Shown here: in pieces, positions 43,702 to 51,348 of the stretch | Position numbering within the stretch: position 1 is the first letter of the stretch | How the letters are laid out: every line of letters begins with the position of its first letter | Assembly: GCF_007004135.1 (NCBI RefSeq) | Contig: NZ_VJMG01000069.1 | Location: forward strand, 1 to 64,000 | Reading direction: 5' to 3' | DNA length: 64,000 nt | Origin: Affinirhizobium straminoryzae | GTDB lineage: Bacteria > Pseudomonadota > Alphaproteobacteria > Rhizobiales > Rhizobiaceae | Notes under the pieces: model-generated | Told to the model about the DNA's origin: nothing | Seen by the model: only the letters and a program-made list of their open reading frames with translations | Database searches by the model: none | Translations under genes and position numbers: made by a program

Positions 43702-43772
43702 CGGACAAATCACGTGTGACGATCAACAAGGCATATGACGAAGCACATACCCATTCTGCCATTCGTAATAAA

Positions 43773-43799
43773 GCGGTAAGCTTTACATAATCTTACCGC
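43773..43799. repeat. palindrome upstream of the L,D-transpeptidase gene
   Basis: gcggtaag (43773-43780) and cttaccgc (43792-43799) are perfect inverted copies separated by an AT-rich 11-base spacer. They are 71 bases upstream of the transpeptidase start. This could be an operator or a 5' untranslated hairpin. Confidence 0.5.
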
Positions 43800-43820
43800 G
43801 TCGTGCCGCAGGCCTGGCAC

Positions 43821-43857
43821 AAAATCGTGAAGAGCGGAAGAATCTGCTCCTCACGAT
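43821..43857 (-). terminator. terminator of accA
   Basis: Stem 43824-43835 with 43846-43857 (11 of 12 pairs), 10-base loop, followed on the minus strand by TTTTGTG. It lies 11 bases past the accA stop. Confidence 0.75.
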
Positions 43858-43868
43858 CTAAGAGTTGA

Positions 43869-44822
43869 TCAGAGATTGCGGCCGATTTCCAGAAATTTCT
43901 GGCGTCGGTGCTTGCGCAGGTCCTCCGGCGACAGCTGTCCGAGTTCCTTCAGCGAGGCTTCGATCAGCGCACCGGCGGTTTCGATCACCGTCTCCGGTTC
44001 GCGATGTGCGCCGCCAAGCGGTTCCGGGATGATGTCGTCGATGACACCGAGCGCCTTCAGATCCTCTGCGGTGATCTTCATGTTGGTGGCGGCTTCGCGG
44101 GCGCGCGTCGAATCACGCCACAGGATGGAGGCCGCCCCTTCCGGTGAAATGACCGAATAGATCGCATGCTCCAGCATGAACACCTTGTTGCCGGTGGCAA
44201 TAGCGATCGCACCGCCCGAACCGCCTTCGCCGATGATGATCGAGATCATCGGCACCTTCAGTGCCAGACACATTTCGGTGGAGCGGGCAATCGCTTCCGC
44301 CTGGCCGCGTTCCTCGGCGCCGACGCCGGGATAGGCGCCTGCCGTATCCACCAGCGAAATCACCGGCAGGCCGAAGCGGTCGGCCATTTCCATCACCCGG
44401 ATCGCCTTGCGATAGCCTTCCGGACGCGGGCTGCCGAAATTGTGCTTGATGCGCGACTTGGTGTCGTTGCCCTTTTCCTGGCCGATGATCGCCACGGGCT
44501 GGCCGCGGAAGCGCGCAAGGCCTGCCTGGATCGCGGCGTCCTCGCCGAAGGTGCGGTCGCCGGCCAGCGGCGTGAATTCGGTGAACAGGTGCTTCTGATA
44601 ATCGATGAAGTGCGGGCGCTGCGGATGGCGGGCGACCTGCGTCTTCTGCCAGGCGTTGAGCTTGGAGTAGATCTCCTGCATCGCCTCGCGCACGCGCACT
44701 TCCAGACGCTGGATCTCGTCGGATGTGTCTATGCTCTCATCTTCCGCCGCCAGCTTCTTCAGCTCGTGGATCTTGCCTTCCAGGTCGGAGATGGGCTTTT
44801 CGAAGTCGAGATAGGTCTGCAT
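43869..44822 (-). CDS. accA: acetyl-CoA carboxylase carboxyltransferase subunit alpha
   Basis: 317-residue alpha subunit of the heteromeric acetyl-CoA carboxylase, catalysing the malonyl-CoA step of fatty acid synthesis with AccD. It has the family's DFEKPISDLEGKI start, the ARHPQRPHFIDY segment and the crotonase-like core GEGGSGGAIAIATGNKV. It follows xerD by 51 bases, likely in the same transcription unit (50-aa protein, xerD, accA), and is closed by a hairpin terminator. accD is not in the window. Confidence 0.97.
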   Translation of the reverse strand: MQTYLDFEKPISDLEGKIHELKKLAAEDESIDTSDEIQRLEVRVREAMQEIYSKLNAWQKTQVARHPQRPHFIDYQKHLFTEFTPLAGDRTFGEDAAIQAGLARFRGQPVAIIGQEKGNDTKSRIKHNFGSPRPEGYRKAIRVMEMADRFGLPVISLVDTAGAYPGVGAEERGQAEAIARSTEMCLALKVPMISIIIGEGGSGGAIAIATGNKVFMLEHAIYSVISPEGAASILWRDSTRAREAATNMKITAEDLKALGVIDDIIPEPLGGAHREPETVIETAGALIEASLKELGQLSPEDLRKHRRQKFLEIGRNL

Positions 44823-44873
44823 GAGCTCCGTGTTCCGATCGTGTTGGCGGCCGTGCCGCCCCCCGCCCGCGCT

Positions 44874-45845
44874 CTAATCAGGGTTTTTGGTGGCTTTTGC
44901 AAGAGGGTGGTGCATTTCCACCACTTCTCTCAGCCGTTCTTCCAGCACGTGGGTATAGATTTGTGTGGTGGAAATGTCCGAATGGCCGAGCAGTTCCTGA
45001 ACCACGCGCAGGTCTGCCCCGTTCTGCAACAGGTGGCTGGCAAAGGCATGGCGCAGCACATGCGGGGAAATGGCGCTGGTGCGGATGCCGGCGCGCGCGG
45101 CCAGACCCTTGAGATCGCGGGCAAAGACCTGCCGTGGCAGATAGCCCTGCTTGCCGGCAGACGGAAAGAGCCAGGAGCTTTCCGCCTCGCGCCCGGCGGC
45201 GATCGCTTCGTTTCGGGCCTTGCCATAGGCGGTCATGGCGGCGATCGCCGAACGCGACAGCGGCACCAGCCGTTCCTTGTTCCCCTTGCCGCGGATCATC
45301 AGGAAGCGGCCTTCCTGATCCATCACCTTGGCTGGCAGCGAAACGAGTTCGCTGACGCGCATGCCCGTCGCATAGAGCAGTTCCAGCAGCGCCAGCATGC
45401 GCAACCGGCCGATGCGCTCGCCGACAGAGCCTTCCGGCGCGGCCGCTTCTTCGGCTGCACGCGCGAGAAGCCGGCCGACTTCGGCTTCGCTGAGGATCTT
45501 CGGCAGTCCCCGCTCCTTCTTCGGCGCATCGAGAATGCCGGTCGGGTCGTCGCCGCGCAGTCCCTCGGTATAGAGAAAGCGATAGAACTGCCGCATCGCC
45601 GAGAGCCGGCGCGCCTGCGAGGAGGCGGCAAAACCCTGGCCCGCCAGATGGGCGAGATAATCTGTGAGATCGGTGCTGCTGGCGGCGGTAAGGCCGATCT
45701 TGCGCGTCGACAGAAAGCTCGCGAGATCCTCCAGGTCGCGCTCGTAAGAGGCAAGCGTGTTGGCGGCGGCACCGCGTTCGGCGCTCATCATTTCCAGAAA
45801 GGCTTCCGCATGGGCGCGGGACAGATCGGCCACGGCAGCTCTCAC
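44874..45845 (-). CDS. xerD: tyrosine recombinase XerD
   Basis: 323-residue site-specific recombinase resolving chromosome dimers at dif with XerC. The N-terminal SAM-like domain (residues 1-110) and the catalytic domain are complete: Arg in TGMRVSEL, Lys in RGKGNKERLVPL, HVLRH, LGHSDISTTQIYTH with the His and the nucleophile Tyr. Start taken at GTG 45845, which overlaps the stop of the upstream small gene as GTGA; GTG 45833 with gagag upstream is the alternative. Longer forms reaching aroK are not credible. Confidence 0.9.
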   Translation of the reverse strand: MRAAVADLSRAHAEAFLEMMSAERGAAANTLASYERDLEDLASFLSTRKIGLTAASSTDLTDYLAHLAGQGFAASSQARRLSAMRQFYRFLYTEGLRGDDPTGILDAPKKERGLPKILSEAEVGRLLARAAEEAAAPEGSVGERIGRLRMLALLELLYATGMRVSELVSLPAKVMDQEGRFLMIRGKGNKERLVPLSRSAIAAMTAYGKARNEAIAAGREAESSWLFPSAGKQGYLPRQVFARDLKGLAARAGIRTSAISPHVLRHAFASHLLQNGADLRVVQELLGHSDISTTQIYTHVLEERLREVVEMHHPLAKATKNPD

Positions 45846-45994
45846 GGTTGGGGCGGGTTGAGACGCTCGGAAGGCACGCGCACCGTGACGTCGCGCGCGC
45901 GCGGCTCGACCAGCACGGCCAGCGCCATCATGCTTCCATAGACCAGGCCGCACAGCACGGCGATGATGGACAGGAAACGAAAGAGGGTCGGCAT
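45842..45994 (-). CDS. 50-residue conserved membrane protein upstream of xerD
   Basis: Short gene encoding a 50-residue protein with one N-terminal membrane segment (LFRFLSIIAVLCGLVYGSMMALA), then VEPRARDVTVRVPSERLNP. The ATG at 45994 has ggag 7 bases upstream, and the stop overlaps the xerD start as GTGA. I recall small proteins of this kind, with a C-terminal VRxPxERLNP motif, between aroK and xerD in many Hyphomicrobiales. Function unknown. Confidence 0.8.
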   Translation of the reverse strand: MPTLFRFLSIIAVLCGLVYGSMMALAVLVEPRARDVTVRVPSERLNPPQP

Positions 45995-46160
45995 GCGCTG
46001 CTCCGTTCATCGAGGCGCTTCCCTTATGGGGAAAGCCGGCTGCGAGCGCAAGAACAAGTGCCACGACCACCTTTCCGCCCGCCTGTGGCTTGACGCTGCA
46101 CATCCATTTGTCGATAGGGTTGCCGACAAAGGACCGCGAGAGGACACATTTAAGACCGCG

Positions 46161-46757
46161 ATGCCCGATCTCGTCACACCACCGACAGAGCCCTTGACGC
46201 TGAGCGAGCGGGCGCGCGCGGCCCTGCGGGGGCGCAATCTGATTTTCGTCGGCCTGATGGGTGCGGGCAAGTCCGCCATCGGCCGGATCGTTGCCCAACA
46301 ACTCGCCATGCCCTTCGTCGATACCGATGCCGAGATCGAGCGCGTATCGCGCATGACGATCCCGGAACTGTTTGCCGCCTATGGCGAGGCAGAGTTCCGG
46401 GCGCTGGAAACCCGCGTCATCGAGCGCCTGCTGAAAAGCGGGCCGCGCGTGGTCTCGACCGGCGGTGGTGCCTTTATCAACGAGCGCACCCGCGCGGTGA
46501 TCCGCTCCGGCGGCCTGTCGCTCTGGCTGCGGGCCGACCTCGACGTGTTGTGGGATCGCGTCAACAAGCGCGACAACCGCCCGCTTTTGAAGACCGAGAA
46601 CCCGAAGCAGACGCTGGAAAACCTGATGCACCAGCGCTACCCCATCTACGCGGAGGCCGACGTGACGGTCGAATCCCGCGACATTCGCAAGGATGCCATG
46701 GCCCAGGAGGTTCTGGCGATCCTTGCTGCATTGGCCGAGGAAGGCAAAGCGCAATGA
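46161..46757 (+). CDS. aroK: shikimate kinase
   Basis: 198-residue kinase phosphorylating shikimate at the 3-hydroxyl, fifth step of the chorismate pathway. Walker A GLMGAGKSAIG has the phosphate-binding Lys37; the shikimate site FxDxD...E appears as FVDTDAEIE, and GGG (STGGGAF) and RPLL motifs are present. It overlaps aroB (ATGA). Start at ATG 46161 gives the N-terminal extension usual in rhizobial AroK. Confidence 0.96.
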   Translation: MPDLVTPPTEPLTLSERARAALRGRNLIFVGLMGAGKSAIGRIVAQQLAMPFVDTDAEIERVSRMTIPELFAAYGEAEFRALETRVIERLLKSGPRVVSTGGGAFINERTRAVIRSGGLSLWLRADLDVLWDRVNKRDNRPLLKTENPKQTLENLMHQRYPIYAEADVTVESRDIRKDAMAQEVLAILAALAEEGKAQ

Positions 46758-47887
46758 ACAGTGCAGCTGACAATAGTCCGGAACGTCTTGTCCATGTGCC
46801 GCTCGGCGAGCGCGCCTACGACATCCTGATCGGGCCGGACCTGATTGCCCATGCGGGCGGCGAGATCACCGCGCGCCTCAAGGGTCGCAAGGCGGCGATC
46901 GTCACAGACGAGCATGTCGCGCCGCTCTACCTGGAAGCGCTGATGGACAGCCTGCAGACCGACGGCATCGAGGCGGTCTCTCTGACGCTGCCGGCCGGTG
47001 AAAAGACCAAGAGCGTGGAGCCGCTGGTCGCCGTCTGCGACATGGCATTGTCGGCCCGCATCGAGCGTAACGACTGCATCATCGCGCTCGGCGGCGGCGT
47101 GATCGGCGATCTCGCCGGCTTTGCCGCCGGCATCGTCAGGCGCGGCGTGCGCTTCGTGCAGATTCCGACGACGCTGCTGTCGCAGGTCGATTCCTCCGTG
47201 GGTGGCAAGACCGGCATCAATACCCGTCACGGCAAGAACCTGCTTGGCGTGTTCCACCAGCCGGATCTGGTGCTCTCCGATACCGGCGCGCTCGATACGC
47301 TGAGCGAACGCGAGTTCCGCGCCGGCTATGCCGAGGTCGCGAAATATGGCCTGATCGACAAGCCGGATTTCTTCGCATGGCTGGAGAAGAACTGGCGGGC
47401 CGTGTTTGCCGGGGGGGCTGCCCGCGCCGAGGCGATTGCGATCAGCTGTCAGGCCAAGGCCGACGTCGTGGTCGAGGACGAGCGCGAAACGGGCCGTCGC
47501 GCCCTTCTCAATCTCGGCCATACCTTTGGCCATGCGCTGGAAGCTGCCACGCAATATGACAGCCGCCGGCTGGTCCACGGCGAAGGCGTTGCGATCGGCA
47601 TGGTGCTGGCGCATCGCTTCTCGGCCCGCATGAATCTCGCAAGCCCTGATGATGCAGCCCGCGTCGAGGCGCATCTGAAGGCTGTTGGCTTGCCGACGCT
47701 GATTTCCGACATACCTGGGGAGGCTCTGCCGACCGAGGTGCTGATGAACGCCATTGCCCAGGACAAGAAGGTGAAGGGCGGCCAGCTGACCTTCATCCTG
47801 ACCCACGGCATCGGCCAGTCCTTCATCGCCGACGATGTACCGGCATCCGAAGTCCAGTCCTTCCTGGAGGAGACGCAAAAGGGGTGA
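46754..47887 (+). CDS. aroB: 3-dehydroquinate synthase
   Basis: 377-residue NAD- and zinc-dependent enzyme converting DAHP to 3-dehydroquinate, second step of the shikimate pathway. Typical motifs are GGGVIGDLAGFAAG, the RF.QIPTTLLSQVDSSVGGKTGINTRHGKN block that lines the active site, and zinc ligands in LNLGHTFGHALE and VHGEGVAIGM. Its ATG overlaps the aroK stop by 4 bases and its stop overlaps the next gene by one base, indicating a translationally coupled operon. Confidence 0.97.
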   Translation: MNSAADNSPERLVHVPLGERAYDILIGPDLIAHAGGEITARLKGRKAAIVTDEHVAPLYLEALMDSLQTDGIEAVSLTLPAGEKTKSVEPLVAVCDMALSARIERNDCIIALGGGVIGDLAGFAAGIVRRGVRFVQIPTTLLSQVDSSVGGKTGINTRHGKNLLGVFHQPDLVLSDTGALDTLSEREFRAGYAEVAKYGLIDKPDFFAWLEKNWRAVFAGGAARAEAIAISCQAKADVVVEDERETGRRALLNLGHTFGHALEAATQYDSRRLVHGEGVAIGMVLAHRFSARMNLASPDDAARVEAHLKAVGLPTLISDIPGEALPTEVLMNAIAQDKKVKGGQLTFILTHGIGQSFIADDVPASEVQSFLEETQKG

Positions 47888-49191
47888 TGCTGCAGGAGAT
47901 CCTTGCCTTCCTGGCCGAGTACTGGCTGACACTCGTATCCGTTCTGCTGCTGATTGCCGCCTCGGCCTTCTTCTCGGGTTCGGAAACGGCGCTGACGGCC
48001 GTGTCGCGTGCGCGCATGCACACGCTGGAAAGCAACGGCGATCTCCAGGCCGGGCTGGTCAATCGGTTGATCGAGCGGCGCGACCGGTTGATCGGTGCGC
48101 TGCTGATCGGCAACAATCTCGTCAATATCCTCGCTTCCTCGCTCACCACAAGCCTGTTCCTCGGCCTGTTCGGCCAGACGGGCGTGGCGGCCGCCACTGT
48201 CCTGATGACGGTGCTTCTCGTCGTCTTTTCCGAAGTGCTGCCGAAGAGCTGGGCCATCTCGACACCGGATCGCTTCGCCATCGCCGTGGCGCCTGCGGTA
48301 CGCGTTTTCGTTGGTCTTGCCGGTCCGCTCTCGAGTGGTGTGAATGCGATCGTCCGCTTCATTCTCTCCCTGTTCGGGGTCAACCTGTCGCGTGGCATTT
48401 CCATGCTGACCGCGCATGAGGAGCTGCGCGGCGCGCTGGACCTGCTGCACAAGGAAGGCTCCTTCATCAAGGCGGACCGCGACCGGCTGGGCGGCCTCCT
48501 GGACCTGGAAGAACTGGAAGTCTCCGACGTGATGAAGCACCGCACGGTGATGCGGGCGATCAATGCGGACGACCCGCCCGACGTGGTGGTGCGCGCCGTG
48601 CTGGAAAGCCCCTTCACCCGCATGCCGCTGTGGCGCAACTCCACCGAAAACATCATCGGTGTTGTGCACGCCAAGGACCTGCTGCGGGCGCTTGCCGAGC
48701 CGGACATGGAGCCGCGCGATCTGGATATCGTGAAGATTGCCCAGAAGCCCTGGTTCGTGCCCGATACCACCAGCCTGAAGGATCAGCTGAACGCTTTCCT
48801 GCGCCGCAAGATGCATTTTGCTGTCGTGGTGGACGAGTATGGCGAGGTGCAGGGCATCGTGACGCTGGAGGATATTCTGGAAGAGATCGTCGGCGATATC
48901 GCCGACGAGCACGATCTCGAGATCCAGGGCGTGCGCCAGGAGGCCGACGGTTCGATCGTGGTCGATGGCGCCGTTCCGATCCGCGACCTCAACCGCGCGC
49001 TCGACTGGAATCTGCCGGACGAGGAGGCCACCACCATTGCCGGTCTCGTCATCCACGAATCCAAGCTGATTCCCGAGGAGCGGCAGAGCTTCACCTTCCA
49101 CGGCAAGCGCTTCACGGTGATGAAGCGGGAAAAGAACCGCATCACGCGGCTGCGCATCCGCCCGGCCGAAGACATCCCTTTGAAGGCTTGA
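47887..49191 (+). CDS. HlyC/CorC family CNNM-like transporter
   Basis: 434-residue membrane protein. The N-terminal DUF21/CNNM domain (about residues 5-190) with four hydrophobic segments starts with FFSGSETALTA. A CBS-domain pair (about 205-330) and a C-terminal CorC_HlyC domain follow. Relatives export or regulate magnesium and cobalt, despite the historic haemolysin label. The ATG overlaps the aroB stop (TGATG). Transport specificity is not settled by sequence. Confidence 0.88.
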   Translation: MLQEILAFLAEYWLTLVSVLLLIAASAFFSGSETALTAVSRARMHTLESNGDLQAGLVNRLIERRDRLIGALLIGNNLVNILASSLTTSLFLGLFGQTGVAAATVLMTVLLVVFSEVLPKSWAISTPDRFAIAVAPAVRVFVGLAGPLSSGVNAIVRFILSLFGVNLSRGISMLTAHEELRGALDLLHKEGSFIKADRDRLGGLLDLEELEVSDVMKHRTVMRAINADDPPDVVVRAVLESPFTRMPLWRNSTENIIGVVHAKDLLRALAEPDMEPRDLDIVKIAQKPWFVPDTTSLKDQLNAFLRRKMHFAVVVDEYGEVQGIVTLEDILEEIVGDIADEHDLEIQGVRQEADGSIVVDGAVPIRDLNRALDWNLPDEEATTIAGLVIHESKLIPEERQSFTFHGKRFTVMKREKNRITRLRIRPAEDIPLKA

Positions 49192-49224
49192 GTGGCCGAC
49201 ACCGGGGGCCGCGGCTTTCTGCCG

Positions 49225-49530
49225 CTACCAGCGCGTCGTCTCCCCCGGTGCTGCCGCTTCGATGGCCAGTGCATGCAGGCCCGCATCCAGTTCCGGCTTC
49301 AGAAGCGCATTCACGATGCGGTGGCGCTCGACGCGACCGACGCCCGCGAAACGCTCGGACACCACCCGGACCCGCATGTGTGTCTCGCCGGTGCCGGTGA
49401 TGTTCGGCTGGTGTCCGGCGTGGTGATGGCTTTCGTCGATCACCTCCAGCCGCGCCGGTTTGAGCGCCTCGAAGAGCGTCGTTTCGATGCGGGCGCGCAC
49501 GGATGGGGTCGGGCTGATCGACTTGCTCAT
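49225..49530 (-). CDS. bolA: BolA family protein
   Basis: 101-residue BolA/YrbA-type protein. It has the conserved VIDESHHHAGH segment and the helix-turn element FAGVGRVERHRIVNALLKPELDAGLHALAIEA, with the RHR-type metal/glutaredoxin-interacting His. BolA proteins partner with monothiol glutaredoxins in iron-sulfur handling or affect envelope shape. Start at ATG 49530 is preceded by ggag. It is divergent from the J-domain gene. Confidence 0.93.
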   Translation of the reverse strand: MSKSISPTPSVRARIETTLFEALKPARLEVIDESHHHAGHQPNITGTGETHMRVRVVSERFAGVGRVERHRIVNALLKPELDAGLHALAIEAAAPGETTRW

Positions 49531-49631
49531 GGGCTGGCTCCGGACTTGCGAAAAGGGGGTCCCAGAAAGCAGCAACAAACCGCTTTGTCAATTCTTGTTG
49601 TCCCTGCCGCGGCACCCCATAATCTGCTCGC

Positions 49632-50258
49632 ATGAGACTGGATTCCAAATATTTCGACCGTATCCGCACGCGCCGCAAACGGGAGCAGGACGCGGCGCCG
49701 CAGGCGCCTACCTGCCAATGGGACGGCTGTGACAAGCCGGGCGCCCACCGCGCCCCCGTGGGCCGCAATGCGGAGGGTCAGTTCTTCCTGTTCTGCTTCG
49801 AGCACGTGAAGGAATACAACAAGGGCTACAACTATTTCTCCGGCCTGTCGGACAACGAGATTGCCCGCTACCAGAAGGAAGCGATCACCGGCCATCGCCC
49901 CACCTGGACGGTCGGCGTCAACAAGTCGGCGCGCGAGGCGCCGTTGCATGCCAGCCAGCGTTCCGGTTCGGCGGCGAGCTTCAACCGTGTGAAGGACCCG
50001 TTCGGCTTCGTGCGTGACAGCCAGGCCGGCAGTCGCCCCAGCCAGCCGGCGGTTCGGCGATTAAAGACGCTGGAAGCGAAAGCTTTCGACACAATGGGCT
50101 TGACCGCAGGCGCCACGGCGGCTGAAATCAAGGGCCGCTACAAGGAACTCGTCAAAAAACATCATCCGGACGCGAATGGCGGCGATCGCGGGTCGGAGGA
50201 ACGTTTTCGCGCTGTCGTACAGGCCTACCAATTGTTAAAGCAGTCCGGTTTCTGTTAA
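49632..50258 (+). CDS. J-domain protein with C-terminal J domain and Cys-containing N-terminus
   Basis: 208-residue DnaJ-like co-chaperone of DnaK. The J domain is at the C-terminus (about residues 143-208), with the HPD motif in KKHHPDANGG and the helix AIKxRYKELVKK-like GRYKELVKKHHPD. The N-terminal part has CQWDGC and CFEH motifs that could bind zinc and a conserved YNKGYNYFSGLSDNEI stretch. It is not a canonical DnaJ: Gly/Phe and zinc-finger domains are absent. It lies between bolA and cobS. Confidence 0.87.
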   Translation: MRLDSKYFDRIRTRRKREQDAAPQAPTCQWDGCDKPGAHRAPVGRNAEGQFFLFCFEHVKEYNKGYNYFSGLSDNEIARYQKEAITGHRPTWTVGVNKSAREAPLHASQRSGSAASFNRVKDPFGFVRDSQAGSRPSQPAVRRLKTLEAKAFDTMGLTAGATAAEIKGRYKELVKKHHPDANGGDRGSEERFRAVVQAYQLLKQSGFC

Positions 50259-50322
50259 GCCGTTCTGATGCATGGCAGCAAGGATTGCGGCCGCACCGTC
50301 CCGGGTGCGGCGTGGAGTGGTG

Positions 50323-51315
50323 ATGAGCAAAATCGATCTTGATATTTCCAACCTCCCGGATACGACGGTGTCTGTCCGGGACGTCTTCGGCATTGACACG
50401 GACCTGAAGGTGCCCGCCTACAGCAATGGCGACCCTTACGTTCCCGACCTCGACCCCGATTACCTGTTTGACCGCGATACGACGCTCGCCATTCTGGCCG
50501 GCTTCGCGCACAACCGTCGCGTGATGGTGTCCGGCTTCCACGGCACCGGCAAGTCCACCCATATCGAGCAGGTCGCTGCCCGCCTCAACTGGCCCTGCGT
50601 GCGCGTCAACCTCGACAGCCATGTCAGCCGTATCGATCTCGTCGGCAAGGACGCGATCGTCCTGAAGGACGGCAAGCAGATCACCGAGTTCAAGGACGGC
50701 ATCCTGCCCTGGGCCTACCAGCACAATGTCGCGCTCGTCTTCGACGAATACGATGCCGGCCGTCCGGACGTGATGTTCGTGATCCAGCGCGTGCTGGAAT
50801 CGTCCGGTCGCCTGACGCTGCTCGACCAGAGCCGCGTGATCCGTCCTCACCCGGCCTTCCGCCTGTTTGCGACCGCCAACACGGTCGGCCTCGGCGACAC
50901 GACCGGCCTCTATCACGGCACCCAGCAGATCAACCAGGCGCAGATGGACCGCTGGTCGATCGTCACCACGCTGAACTACCTGCCGCACGAGAAGGAAGTC
51001 GATATCGTCGCCGCCAAGGTGAAGAGTTTCGGCGCCACCGCGCAGGGCCGTGAAACCGTCTCCAAGATGGTCCGCGTTGCCGACATGACGCGCTCGGCCT
51101 TCATCAACGGCGATCTCTCCACCGTGATGAGCCCGCGCACCGTCATCACCTGGGCGGAAAATGCGGAAATCTTCGGCGATGTCGCCTTTGCCTTCCGCAT
51201 CACCTTCCTCAACAAGTGCGATGAACTGGAGCGCACGCTGGTGGCCGAACAGTACCAGCGCGCCTTCGGCGTCGAACTGAAGGAAAGCGCCGTGAACATC
51301 GTTCTCGGCGCCTGA
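50323..51315 (+). CDS. cobS: cobaltochelatase CobS (AAA+ subunit)
   Basis: 330-residue AAA+ ATPase of the aerobic cobaltochelatase CobNST, which inserts cobalt into hydrogenobyrinic acid a,c-diamide during cobalamin synthesis. Walker A GFHGTGKST has Lys77, Walker B reads ALVFDEYDAG, and arginine-finger/sensor segments follow. Start chosen at ATG 50323 with ggag upstream. It pairs with cobT immediately downstream; cobN is not in the window. Confidence 0.96.
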   Translation: MSKIDLDISNLPDTTVSVRDVFGIDTDLKVPAYSNGDPYVPDLDPDYLFDRDTTLAILAGFAHNRRVMVSGFHGTGKSTHIEQVAARLNWPCVRVNLDSHVSRIDLVGKDAIVLKDGKQITEFKDGILPWAYQHNVALVFDEYDAGRPDVMFVIQRVLESSGRLTLLDQSRVIRPHPAFRLFATANTVGLGDTTGLYHGTQQINQAQMDRWSIVTTLNYLPHEKEVDIVAAKVKSFGATAQGRETVSKMVRVADMTRSAFINGDLSTVMSPRTVITWAENAEIFGDVAFAFRITFLNKCDELERTLVAEQYQRAFGVELKESAVNIVLGA

Positions 51316-51348
51316 GGCGAATGAGCAGGCAAGCAAGGTAGATCGAAA

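Noticed and set aside
44874..45845. Phage or integron integrase
   Set aside because: The recombinase aligns end to end with XerD and lies in a housekeeping neighbourhood without attachment sites or phage genes.
50259..50322. Cobalamin riboswitch before cobS
   Set aside because: The gap is only 64 bases and lacks the B12-box; too short for the element.
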